NCBI GenBank assembly: GCA_021186555.1
Contig: JAJKFL010000014.1
Coordinates: forward strand, 28,350,033 to 28,414,032
DNA from: Reticulitermes speratus
Lineage: Eukaryota > Arthropoda > Insecta > Blattodea > Rhinotermitidae
Direction of reading: 5' to 3'
DNA: 64,000 nucleotides
The position numbers were made by a program, and so were the translations under genes. Each line of letters begins with the position of its first letter. Within the stretch, counting starts at the first letter, position 1. This document shows positions 10,670 through 20,804 of this stretch, piece by piece. Under the pieces are notes generated by a model. It was not told where the DNA came from. It did not search any database and saw only the letters and a list, made by a program, of their open reading frames with translations.

Positions 10670-13355
10670 AAAGTAATTTTCTGACCGACTCTCGTAGTTG
10701 TTTGAAAAAGAGAGAGGCTGTGTGTTTACTGTGATGTTTTGATGTGACCGGTGAAACACAACACAGACAAGTCGAAATTCGCTGGTCTGTTCTGTTTAGC
10801 AGTAAGTGTAAGACTGTATTTCTCCTTGTCCTTCCAATCTTCCACCACCACATCTTTTTTCTTCCAAGGAATATGCCGTCTGGCATGATCTGATGCAGAA
10901 TTAATATTAATTCGAATCTCGGCTGTGCTGTCACCTACCCTGGCTTAAACTCAGGAAAACATGTAAGTTGGTAGCTAAGCTGTCTTAACACTGTACATGG
11001 CTGCAGTCGCACGGCGTCGTCGCTGCTAGGTTGACCTCGGGATGGCCAGTAGCGTTATACCTCCTTAAAAACATTTACTCTGTTGCGAGTACTTGTATAA
11101 CTTCTTCAGTCACTGTATATGTTTTTTGGAACGAATAACAACCCGGTGCGCATTGTTTCCCCATTTACCATCTCGCCTTTTCACCTCCCGCGCCAGAAAC
11201 TAGCAAGTAATCTGGCCAATTCTATAAGTAGCTGACCCTTACACGAGGTGCATGGTAGGAGCACTAACCATTCTACCGCGACGTTGGTTGTGGAACGTGG
11301 AAGTCGGTCGTTAAATATTAAATACTGTGCAGTGTGACCTCAACAACATGACTTTCGTGACCAACGGGTCTTTATTTTCTGCACAGAAGTAAAGAACGGA
11401 ACCCCCCAAAACCCACAGTGTACCGTTATAATATCAACCATGTTTACATCAGCATGACTCGGGCTTTTAGTATGCAGAAAAGCATATGGCGGCGCTTGTA
11501 AGAACTCTCCTGTCAACTGGCCACTGGGCTGTATGCATTTCCTTCTCCTATGACACCCTGTACCGTCTGATTAGCTAGGTTATGTTACACGGTTTTAAAT
11601 TCGTTTGAATGCTTAGGAATGGAGCATTCTTTAAGGATGCCTGTTATTCTGTAATTTGTGTACTGAATTACAACAATGGGCCCTTAAATGTGTTTTGAGT
11701 CTCCATAATTAACATTTTATCTACCGAGTGGTTATACTCCAGCTTCATATTTGGCGGCTCGTAGACCGTCTGTTGAAACTAAGGTTTTCAGAATTTACTC
11801 AGTCACTCACTCACTTAGCCAGGCTTGATAGAATGAAGTCTAGGTGGTCGTTGAGTCTCATGAATGCAGTGGACACCTTATGTTATGTTTTTAACATTTT
11901 GTAGCCCATGGCACAAGGTCCCTGTGTGTTAAACAACGCAGCCTTTTCAAATGAATCTTTACATTACAGTAAAACCTTCATGTAACCGACTTCTGAAATA
12001 ACGGATTCTCTCCAGTGGGGCCCACTTAATACCTAACGGTGCTGAGTGATGCAGCGCGTATGAGTTTGGCTTCAAAATATGTGTTTGTTTTTGCAAAAGA
12101 TTTTGTCTAAAAGGTGAATAAAGTAAGCAACCGTGGTTTCTAAAAATGATGATTCAAAGAGAAATACATTTCAGTGTTAATACTGTCAAGTACTCTGTCT
12201 TCTTTTGTAGCGCGTTCTCAAAGTGAAAAGTGACTGTTAGCCACGACATGTCCGTCCTTCTGTCCGTATAGAACGGCGTGGCGTTCACCCGACGGATTTT
12301 CGCGAAACTCCACACGTTGTAGTTGTACTAAATTCTTTCACATTCCGGTTTAGTTAAAACGGACAAATATAACATGTACTTCACAGGAGTACCTACGTAC
12401 ACTTATAATTTCTCGCTCTTTTATATAATTGAGACAGTTCGTGTTTTCTGTAGGGTAGGAGCTGAGGCCGAAGAAAGGGCTGACGATCGAAACATAACAA
12501 TCGAACATGATCGCTTGTACTTTTGTCTTAAGGTACAAAGAAATATAATACTGTGTTGTGCAAAATGTGGAAAGGCACATTTAAAATACTCGCATATTCA
12601 GTGTTTATCTTTAAATTATTCGTGGACCTAAAATTATGGCAATAACAGATTGAGCGCGCCGCACTTGTTACGATCTGGAGACTTTACTAAGATGTTTTTA
12701 GCGGATGTTGGGTATTGACGGACACCCCTTCCCGCCCCGTCAAGTGTTTACAATGGCTTTAACTGGCATAGGCCTTCATTTAAAGTTCTGAATGTCTGGA
12801 CTGAAGTTTGTAATGGCCGTAGCTAGAAGATGTGTAAGTTACTTTTAACTTTTGTACCACAGTCACTAATTATAACTATCATTTATTGGCCTCAAGGAGA
12901 CAGCTTCCGTTCGTCTGAGATACAAAAAAAACGATAATGCTACACAGACCATGACGTCCTTTGATGAGCAAAAAAGTATGACAATCAAGGTTTAGCAAGT
13001 CATTTTGTGACGTGTCTGCTGTGTGTACGACAACGCCGCCATTTCACTGGCTAGCAGGAAGGGGCCTTGTGGTTATCGTTTTCTGCATCAACTGCAAGAA
13101 ATGAATGCATGACAGTGTGTGTTCACTTGTACGAGCGTTCTCTCTCTGCAGAACTGCTCAGCAACTCTGATCGTTGGATGTCGATGGCATTATTTGATAT
13201 TCGGTGCTTTAGAATAAATTCTTTACTCACTTCGTTCTGGTTCGTATCCGTAATTCACAGTCCATACTTGACATGAAGCTGAAATTGATTTTCGTGAAGT
13301 ATTTCAGAAACAATTCAAATACAAAATGTTGTTAGATAAGAGACAGTTGGATTGA
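10670..13355. other. Long stretch with no recognisable feature
   Basis: Nearly 2.7 kb with no transposon I can name and no frame above about 115 codons. A minus-strand frame (10590-10934) overlaps the end of the LINE fragment. This is one of the less repeat-like parts of the window and could be unique intergenic or intronic DNA. Confidence 0.4.
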
Positions 13356-13373
13356 TGGATGGAGAGACTGACA

Positions 13374-13429
13374 GACACATAGGTAGGTAGGTAGGTAGGT
13401 AGATATATAGATATGAAGATATGTAGATG

Positions 13430-13462
<33 letters not shown>
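13374..13462. repeat. Compound tetranucleotide microsatellite
   Basis: A (GGTA)n run at about 13379-13404, then GATA-like variants, then an uninterrupted (ACAG)n run at 13431-13462. Both strands give repetitive frames, which are spurious. Confidence 0.92.
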
Positions 13463-13463
<1 letters not shown>

Positions 13464-13670
13464 TGGGTTCAGTAACTCCAAAACAGAATGTGATACAAGG
13501 GAGAACACAAAACGTGGGATGCAGAAGGTATCAAGAAGTAAATCGCAGTTGCAGAAAAGTCTCAACAGAGCTAAACCTTTTATATTATTTTCACCGTGCA
13601 TTTTTTAACAATTCACAAATTACGCACCAACGAAATGCACTATATTTTCACTTTATATTCCTTATTCTTT

Positions 13671-13717
13671 AACCCCTACACATGTTTCAGCCTTCACAAG
13701 GCCATCTTCAGGGGGCT
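13671..13717 (-). ncRNA. Hammerhead-ribozyme-like motif (best copy)
   Basis: Read on the minus strand: AGCCCC, then core CTGAAGA, one T, a hairpin (GGCCTT...AAGGCT), then GAAAC, loop ATGT, GTA, then GGGGTT. GGGGTT pairs with AGCCCC (four G-C, one G-T, one T-A). That is the order of a type I hammerhead: stem I strand, CUGANGA, stem II, GAAA, very short stem III, UH cleavage site, stem I strand. The oddity is the extra T between the core and stem II. Similar motifs are known from Penelope-like retroelements and retrozymes. Cleavage activity is inferred, not shown. Confidence 0.45.
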
Positions 13718-13719
13718 CG

Positions 13720-14570
13720 TAAACTACATTCACTTCACATCCAATGTTTTTGTCTGCTGTCATATTTAGTCCAGTTTCATTGTTATATATGGTACAGTTA
13801 TTTACAATGTCTGTATTTAAAATATATAAAAACGCAGAATACAAAATTTTATATTTTGTGGTTACGCATACGCAATCAAAATGTATCTACCATTGTTTGA
13901 TTTTTTTTCACAAATAGGTATGCACATTCGATGAACCATTTCGTGCTAAGGTGGCTACCTCCTGTCGAGAACTTCTGTCCTTAATACTTTGGAATCCAGT
14001 TTTTACGTGTGGCTGTCAATATTTGATTATTCTAAATGGTGTTTGTTTCCGGCAGGAGTTTAAATTTGAGTCATGGCAAACAGCAGCCCTGTTTGGTTTT
14101 GAGAATATCGGATGTCGACTCACAAAGCACTTATTTGATTTCACTTCAAGTGATGAAGGCTTGTAAGATGAGTTTAGATTCTAGTGCGGCTGGTAGCAGT
14201 GGCGAGCGTTGTACTGTATGTGCAGGCGGTCTCGATCGATAATGCCAACTTAGCATGCACAGTGCACAGGCCCTAATAATACAGCTGGCCGCGTGGCATT
14301 AACGTGGTTGCTTAAGATGTGTCCACATGTCCTAGCCGGAAGTTCAATACCCGTGTTACATTGAAAAGCGGCCGAGCGCACAGAAGCGGAAAGGACACTT
14401 ATCTTCTATTGTGGCCATGACTTGGGTTAGAATGATTTCAACGTGTTTTAGTTTTAAAAGATCGCTGGTGACCACAGTGGTTAGTGTTATCCTCCACTGT
14501 GCAGAATACAGTGAATTCTGCCTTAACCGACGCGCCCTGAACCGGCTTTCCGGCTTAAAACCACATTTTT
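13720..14570. other. No recognisable gene; weak tRNA-like piece
   Basis: Short unsupported frames only. Around 14282-14355 a B-box-like 'gaagttcaatacccg' suggests a decayed SINE head, but I cannot follow a body. Confidence 0.35.
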
Positions 14571-14581
14571 TATAAGAACAG

Positions 14582-14892
14582 TAAAAATGTAAAGCAACCC
14601 CATTACAGGCCTAGACAGGCCCTGAGGGTTCCAGGAGGTTGAGGCTCCCAGATTTGTAGACAATCGGCACATGAAGGTGGTAAGGTTGTCAGCCCTACGC
14701 ACCGGCCGCCTTTACCCCCCAGGAAATATTTCTGGTACTCATTTCTGTTAGAGGCTGAGTCGACCCCAGGGCCATAGAGCGACCGGAACGATTATGTGAA
14801 GGAATTAATTCCAATGGCACCATCGGGAATCGAACCCGCGACGTTCCGGTTTGTAGCGTAGTGCCTCAACCAACTACGCCACCGCGCGCCCC
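14582..14892 (-). mobile_element. SINE with a different tRNA head (family B), target duplication
   Basis: On the minus strand it starts GGGGCGCGCGGTGGCGTAG. The A-box is 'tggcgtagttgg' and the B-box 'gggttcgattcc', clearly a different tRNA from family A. Its middle (ccctggggtcgactcagcct, then 'ggggggtaaaggcggcc') follows the family A body. The 11-bp duplication tataagaacag flanks it at 14571-14581 and 14893-14903. It looks like a modular SINE: an A-like body joined to another tRNA promoter. Confidence 0.88.
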
Positions 14893-14936
14893 TATAAGAA
14901 CAGGAACATTAGTAATAGGCTCACCAGCTTGAATTG

Positions 14937-14967
<31 letters not shown>
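14937..14967. repeat. (ATT)n microsatellite
   Basis: Ten ATT units. Confidence 0.95.
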
Positions 14968-15260
14968 GCACACATTTAAGCATTATTGTTGTATTGCTTG
15001 CCTGTAATCGATGAATAATTTCTGTTGTTATTAAATGTCAGTGATGGTGTTTCACTACATGTTGCGTTGTGTTGTCTTTATTTAGTCATTCTTTGTGCGC
15101 CTCAACCAGCATACTGCTTTGCCGTTACGAAGAACAACGCGTTACGCTGGGGCAATAGTAATTGCCGTTGGTTGCGAAAATCATACGAATGTTGTAAATA
15201 GGCTTACATTCTGTGAACGAAGTGCAATATTTAATGTTGGATCATGTGGTACATATAGTG

Positions 15261-15706
15261 CAGGCCTGCTCAGCCTTTTCTGTGGTGCGGGCAACTAGGC
15301 GAAATTTGGTCTGCATGCGGGCAACATGGACCTGAACACACACAAGGAAGAATGGATAAGAATACTTATAGGTGTAAGAATATTTATAATTTTAGCTGTG
15401 TTTTTCTATGCATCATACATAATAAAAATATAAACTACTGAGAACAGGAAAGTTATGTAACGAATGCAATTAACAGCCTTTGCTAGTGTGTCGCTATTCT
15501 CAGCAATTTTTTATAAAATGAATTTGTAATGTAATGTGTCTCCTTCAATAAACAGCTCACAAGTTTTCAAAATTGCTTCGGCGTTCTATCTCGGCTTTGC
15601 CAGGTAAAGGGTTAAAAGACGTTTTCTCATTTCCATTGTTTCCTCGGGCAAAATAACACTGTTGCGGGCCGCATTTTGCCCGCGAGCTACGAGTTGAGCG
15701 GCTCTG
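15261..15706. mobile_element. Putative hAT-type MITE
   Basis: The left end CAGGCCTGCTCAGCC and the inverse of the right end, CAGAGCCGCTCAAC, form imperfect inverted repeats of the hAT 'CAG..GCTCAA' style. Both also contain 'gcgggcaa' inside. The 8-bp flanks atatagtg (15253-15260) and atacagta (15707-15714) match at six of eight positions, as expected for an old hAT target duplication. No transposase coding is visible. Confidence 0.5.
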
Positions 15707-15859
15707 ATACAGTAACTACTGTCCTTTAAAGTTTGAAATAACATTTTTCCTAAATAGATGAAAACAGTAAAAACTTTGGCATTTCGTATTCTTAATTGTA
15801 TTCATTGTGACCATATGACAAATTAAATACGATTCGTATGCAACATGAAAATTGGCAGT

Positions 15860-15950
15860 AACACTACCACGCGTCACAGTGTAGTGGCTAGGATGCCTGC
15901 TTCATAGCTTGGAGCTCCTGATTTCGATTCTCAACTCGGATACTGACTTG
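15860..15950 (+). mobile_element. Possible SINE tRNA-like head
   Basis: The A-box-like 'tagtggctaggatgc' and B-box-like 'gatttcgattctc' sit about 40 bases apart. No body or target duplication could be followed, so this is tentative. Confidence 0.3.
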
Positions 15951-16065
15951 TGATTGAGAGTTTTGTCCATTCTTGCTATGTCGTGAGGCTAATACAACCT
16001 CCAATACGCGATGATTGCTCCTTTCCACGTCTATTCCAGTTTAGCGTTCATAATACTAATCATTG

Positions 16066-16339
16066 CAGGAGCCAGGATAGCTCAGTAAATACAGTGACTA
16101 GCCTACGGGCTGGGCGACTGAGGAATCTTGTTTCGATGCCCCGTAGGGACAAGGGATTTTCTCTTCTTCAAGGCGTCCAGACCGGCTCTGGTGCCAACTC
16201 AGTCTTATATTCAGTGGGTACCGGGGACTCTCTCCCCGGGGATATAGCGGTCGGGGCGTGGAGCTATCTACTCACTTCATCAAGTCCGAGGTTAAAAAAC
16301 GACTGGAGCTATATCTGTATTTCTTGGCACGTTCTTGTT
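16066..16339 (+). mobile_element. SINE family A, diverged, with target duplication
   Basis: The A-box 'tagctcagtaaa' is kept and the B-box 'gtttcgatgcc' is weakened. The body has 'gggtaccggggac' and 'ggtcggggcgtgg'. Flanks ctaatcattg (16056-16065) and ctaatcgttg (16340-16349) form a target duplication with one mismatch. The 3' tail is shortened. Confidence 0.85.
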
Positions 16340-17074
16340 CTAATCGTTGTTCCACCCGGCACCATATAAATTGTGGATGTGATCGTATTGCTGTGTGAGC
16401 CAGCTGACTCAGTGATGGTTTGAAACATGTCTGATGGACTTCAACCACAGAGTAATGTCATAGCAGGAAACTTAACCAGAGCCTCAGACGTTACGACACC
16501 GACACATGCGTTACATAATCCATATAACGACACCGTGACGTAGAAAATTAGTAAGCAAACACTCTTAAACAATCTTAAGACATGGGCTTCACAGAGATGC
16601 ACACTGTTCTGTAGGTCAGGGTGTTCAGAATCTGTTTTAAAACTGCTTAATTAACTATTGCCAGATAAAGTGGGTTTAAGTCCTTTCTTAATTGTTGTAA
16701 CGGTATTTCTTTCCTTGCATGAATGACCTTGTGTCAAGACATGCAGAATTATTAGATTAACAGTCAGTGAGAATGTGCTTTGTGAATCATGGTGGGCATT
16801 CCAAATGAGTTACATTTTCTCTTCTGTAAGTTCTTTGAGAATGCTAGCGCCCAGACAGTCCCCTATTATCTTGGTCCAAAATGCGTCTAGCCTATACATC
16901 ACCATTCAGTTACAAAAACAGAGGCAGCATTATGCGTTATTTAACAAAGCATCTTCGTCTATGTACTGTCTGCAGCGCCAGGTGGCATCGTGACTGCTGG
17001 TGACGGATATGGAAGCAAGTGGTTGTGACCCATTGTGAGGAACTCTCTTCATTTGCTTAACTATCTCAGTAGAG

Positions 17075-17402
17075 AAGATTGCTTGTTGAGAAGCTAATAG
17101 TTACGTACCTGGTCAAGACATTCCCTACCTTATGGAACAAAAAGGTTCATGACCGCATTCACGAGGTCCTTTAAGCCTTACCCTGATCGGGATTAATTCA
17201 GCCCAAATCCTCACGCTCTGGTTGTGTAAGGCCCGTCTCTGCGTTATTCCGATGTCTTCCAACTGCTCTCTTACCTTCAAGTTTTCCGACCAAAATTTTA
17301 TATGCAATCTTACACTTCCCACGCCTGCTAGTGTAGGCTACGTGTACATCTACCCCTCCCATTTCATCCTTTTCAGTTTCATAACTCTGATAATATTTAG
17401 TG
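17075..17402 (-). pseudogene. LINE ORF2 C-terminal and 3' end fragment
   Basis: Read on the minus strand, decayed frames give the terminal zone of a LINE ORF2: MKLKRMKW (like '[12 protein letters not shown]'), AYKILVGKLEGKRAVGR (like 'YRVLVGRPEGKRPLGRPR') and WAELIPIRVRLKG. The 3' UTR is recognisable by 'ggaacaaaaaggttcatgac'. The same family occurs at 33285-33620, 34378-34610, 47548-47880, 61803-61960 and 63640-63905. A SINE (17420-17701) cuts it. LINE-like sequence resumes at about 17715-17800, where 'ttctcag...gttctcaatcacc' parallels the copy at 47830-47870. Confidence 0.75.
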
Positions 17403-17419
17403 AAGAAACTCCTCATTGT

Positions 17420-17701
17420 AGGGCCGTGCCATGGCTCAGGCGGTTAGTCGCCGGTCTCTCACCGCGAAGGCTCGGGTTCGATCCCGTGTTAGTCCATGTG
17501 GGATTTGTGGTGGACAAAGTGGCACTGGTACACGTTTTTCCCCGAGTACTTCGGTTTTCCCCTGTCATTTTTATTCCACCGGTGCTCCATTACTCGGAAA
17601 AACGAAAAAAAAAACACTAATCATCTTCATCACAGTGTTGCACAATAAGCCTGAAGGCTGTGGTGCGTCCGTAGCATCTGCTGCGGGGCCCTTCACCACA
17701 A
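17420..17701 (+). mobile_element. SINE family C, nested in a LINE
   Basis: The tRNA-like head carries A-box 'atggctcaggcgg' and B-box 'gggttcgatccc'. The body is 'gggatttgtggtggacaaag', 'ccccgagtacttcgg' and 'ccggtgctccatta'; the tail is 'gcctgaaggctgtggtgcg'. Flanks aagaaactcctcattgt (17403-17419) and aagaaactcattgt (from 17702) form a target duplication that differs by a 3-base gap. It lies inside an older LINE fragment. Confidence 0.9.
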
Positions 17702-18039
17702 AAGAAACTCATTGTGCAGTTTTCTCCAGCCACCTGTTTCTTCTTCTTTCGTGGGTGCAAATATTCTCAGCATAGTGTTCTCAATCACCAGTATTAACGT
17801 GTAAGGACTGACTTTGACAACAATAGTCGGTCTACGGATCTGGGAACGAAGCTGGGGTCTCCCCAGTACGAAAAAGCAGTCATTGACCCCTCGGCAGAGA
17901 CGTTCGGTGAATCGACTGAAACGTTTGCTTAATTCCGCATTGTTAGGTTCACGTCGGTGTTGGAAGTATCACGGCACCATTTAAATATGATGTACATATG
18001 AAATTATAGGGAGGGGTGGACGTGGTCTGTTTTGCGATA

Positions 18040-18190
18040 CTGTACAGTCGCCATGAAAGCTTCAAATGTTTGAGGTATTTGTGGAAACCACAGAATTCTC
18101 TATAAGGATACCTGGTACCCTGGTCGGTATTCGAACTTGGTTCCACTCCAGTACAAGTGAGAAGCTTTATCTCTGAAGCGGACTTCTTTA
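18040..18190 (-). mobile_element. Possible decayed SINE head
   Basis: On the minus strand, 'aagttcgaataccgacc' looks like a B-box with an acceptor-like flank and lies downstream of 'agcttctcacttgtactgg'. No body or duplication was found. Confidence 0.3.
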
Positions 18191-18718
18191 TGAAATAGCA
18201 ACTCAAAGATTTCTAAATTTATCCTTAAACTGATCATTTATAACTGCGAAGCAATATTTCATTCCTCGAATATTGAAGGTGACAGCAATGTAATTTACGT
18301 AATGCATTTTCTGAAAGGTTTGACAATAAAAAATTGTTATGCGTTCTTTGCTCGCACCGTGAACGAATAGTCTATCAGAAGCCATGTTCGTCCATTTCTT
18401 GGCGTGTTTAATCTCGGAACCTAACAAACAAATTTCGATTAAGTTTGATAATTGGGATGCCTGCATTGAAACTTGTTAGCTTTTATTGGCTCATGTATGT
18501 CAGATCCTCTGGATGTAACATTGAAATAATACTTAACCGGGTTTCTTAAAAAATCAATCGTACAGCTTGTTTATAGTGCGTGTAATAAATGTACGTTGGA
18601 TTTGAAAAGAGTAACAAAATAAAAAAAAAATCCGACGTTAGGCAGGGTGATATCTGTAATAAGAAACATATTATCCAACAAATGCACTTAATTGCCAAAG
18701 GTTCATAATAATATATTT

Positions 18719-19007
18719 TTGTGAAGGGCTCCACAGTAGATGCTACGGATGCACCGCAGCCTTAATGCTTATTGTGCAACCCTGTGATGAAGATGAAGAG
18801 AAAGATGATCAGTTTTTTTTTTACATTTTTCCAAGTAATGGAGCACCGGTGGAATGAAATTGACAGGGGAAAACCGAAGTACTCGGGGAAAAACCTGTCC
18901 CAGTGCCACTTTGGTCACCACAAATCCCACATGGACTGACCCAGGGCCGAACCCGGGCTTCCGCGGTGAGAGGCCGACGACTAACCGCCTGAGCCATGGC
19001 ACGGCCT
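18719..19007 (-). mobile_element. SINE family C, full length, exact target duplication
   Basis: Inverse of the family C consensus: head 'gccgtgccatggctcagg', B-box 'gggttcggccctggg', body and tail as at 17420-17701. The 13-bp duplication taataatatattt is exact at 18706-18718 and 19008-19020, so this is among the youngest insertions in the window. Confidence 0.93.
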
Positions 19008-19204
19008 TAATAATATATTTAAAAACATTCCACTCCTACATGTCGGCCCATCATCAAGGAGAACATGGGACGTTATTGCATAAAACAATTACATAATAAT
19101 ACTTGGTCTGTTGTGTATTTAGATCTGCTGGTAATTATTCGTGTGGTGATCTGTTACACTGGAAGCAGTAGATTAGGGCAGCGTGTGTATGATATGGAGG
19201 CGCT

Positions 19205-19598
19205 GTGATTGATGTGGTGTACCTAAACATGTGGGGGAAATTCTCATGCCGATTTTGGAAGAAGGCCCTAATGACAAGTTATTCCAGCAAGATGGAGCGT
19301 CTCCGCATTTTCCCATTCATTACGGTTGGGGCGGGACTTCTTGGATCGAAAGTTTCCACGGAAGTGGATTTCACTGAACTTACACCCCGTAATTTTTTCT
19401 TCTCCGGGTACATAGAGGATGCTGTTTACGTTCCATCGTTTCCCACCACTTTTCCGCAACTTGCTGGTAGGATAGGAGCTGCTCCGGCTGCAGTTACATC
19501 CGTCATGCTTACAAATGTGTGGACTGATCTTGAGTACAATACGAGTATACGAGTATGTGCCGGGCTACTCACCGTGCCCACATTGAGTGTCTGTAAAC
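19205..19598 (+). pseudogene. Mariner-type transposase C-terminal relic
   Basis: The frame around 19265-19310 gives KLFQQDGASPHF, with the second catalytic aspartate at 19291-19293. After a frameshift, ELTPRNFFFSGYIEDAVYVP corresponds to 'LTPLDFFLWGYIKDAVYVP', with the third catalytic aspartate replaced by asparagine. PSFPTTFPQLAGRIGAAPAA and VMLTNVWTDLEY continue the C-terminus. The DNA-binding part is absent. Frameshifts and the lost catalytic residue make it dead. A SINE (19610-19854) interrupts its end and the host element resumes at about 19867. Confidence 0.87.
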
Positions 19599-19609
19599 TG
19601 TTAGGTGTA

Positions 19610-19854
19610 AGGTAAAGTTCTTCCTGGAACATGTCATGAAGGCACAGATGGGGAGTAGAGGTATAACTCTGCTCAGTCTGAACCTCGGCGCTAGGTGGGG
19701 GTTGGTGATGTGCGCAAAGTCCCAGCCTCTTTACCCCCGGGCAAGAGCCCCGATACCCATTGTACAGAAGGCTGGGTGGCCTCACCGGGATACGAACCCT
19801 GAACCGTCCAGCATGTGACGCGTCGTATACAGACTACGCTATCCCGGCTTCTAA
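19610..19854 (-). mobile_element. SINE family A inserted in a transposase relic
   Basis: On the minus strand: A-box 'tagcgtagtctg', B-box 'gggttcgtatccc', 'gggtatcggggctc' and 'cctagcgccgagg'. The middle between the head and 'cccagcct' is shortened. The target duplication tgttaggtgta is at 19599-19609 and 19856-19866. Because the insertion splits the transposon's end, the SINE is the younger of the two. Confidence 0.88.
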
Positions 19855-19869
19855 GTGTTAGGTGTAGTT

Positions 19870-20310
19870 CATAAAAACTCTATAACATAACCTACCAAAA
19901 TACGTGAATTGATATTACTGTGTAGCTTACTTCTTGAACAATATTAGGCCTACATTAAAATCGCCTGCATGGCATGTGCTGTCGTTTTGTATGTACAAGG
20001 TGAAATGAAATTCGCGGGGAAGTTATAAATATTAGAGTATGGCCTAAGATGTTTAGTTTTTGAGATTCACGGCACCGTTAAACGGCGCAGGATATCAGAT
20101 AATTAGTCCGTGGGCACCTTGTAGTTACAGTACGAGTTGTCGCGTTTAACCACTGCCAGACATCTTTTACGTTGTTTGCTGGAGCGCATCTTCAAGCAGC
20201 ACCAGTAGAACGGGTCTCAGAACTTCAGGATATGGTTGATCAGTCAACGTGTCAGGTAACAGCAGGGGACCACGACAGTGGTCCCGACGATGCCAGTTCA
20301 AACTTCAACG
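19870..20310. other. No recognisable gene; probable remainder of the mariner-type element
   Basis: The first part probably continues the transposon cut by the SINE. I could not find its terminal repeat. Nothing else is recognised. Confidence 0.3.
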
Positions 20311-20315
20311 CTGTA

Positions 20316-20776
20316 TCAATCACATTCACCAACAAATATATAAAATAGGATTATAAACTGTAAATAAGTTCTAAAAACTTCTACATGTTTCGGCGCCATG
20401 CACCTTCTGGCACGATACCAACACTCGCCTTTGGGACTAGATCTTCTTGGATCGCGCAGAATGAACTCGGATGTTTGTATGCGTACACTGCTCATAATGT
20501 AGACAGACACTGGACTTGGCCTGGAACTTTCCAGAATTATGATAACCATAATATCAAGAACGCTGGAATGTTATACTTACCATTTTATATATTTCATAAT
20601 TTTAACATTTTATATACCTTAATACTTGGCATTGATTGATGTATTGGTGCTTGCAGTTCTTTGTATTTGAGAGTCCCTGAGGATGGCGCCTGGGCGCCGA
20701 AACATGTAGGAGGTTTCGAAACTTATTTACAGTTTGTAATCCTATTATATGCATGTGTTGGTGAATGTGATTGATT
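20316..20776. repeat. Foldback element with hammerhead-like arms
   Basis: The left arm (20316-20410) is the reverse complement of the right arm (20690-20776): 'caatcacattcaccaaca', 'ggattataaactgtaaataa', then 'ctacatgtttcggcgcc'. Between them lies about 280 bp of unrecognised AT-rich sequence. Both arms end inward at the GAAAC motif. The copy in the right arm (20674-20713) has an intact CTGAGGA core; the left one is mutated. The right arm abuts the truncated transposase at 20805-21384, suggesting insertion into or recombination with that element. Confidence 0.75.
20674..20713 (+). ncRNA. Hammerhead-like motif, second copy
   Basis: TCC, then core CTGAGGA (20677-20683), T, a perfect hairpin GGCGC-CTGG-GCGCC, GAAAC (20699-20703), AT, GTA (20706-20708), then GGA. 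TCC and GGA can pair as a short stem I. This copy shares the extra T with the one at 13671-13717 but has different stem II and stem I bases. Stem III would be a single A-U pair, so any activity would probably need a dimer. Inferred only. Confidence 0.4.
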
Positions 20777-20804
20777 GTAAGAATAATGCACGGAACGAGT
20801 AATA

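Noticed and set aside
16415-16450. Another hammerhead-like copy (tttgaaacatgtctgatgg)
   Set aside because: GAAAC is present but there is no CTGANGA core or stem in the right place.
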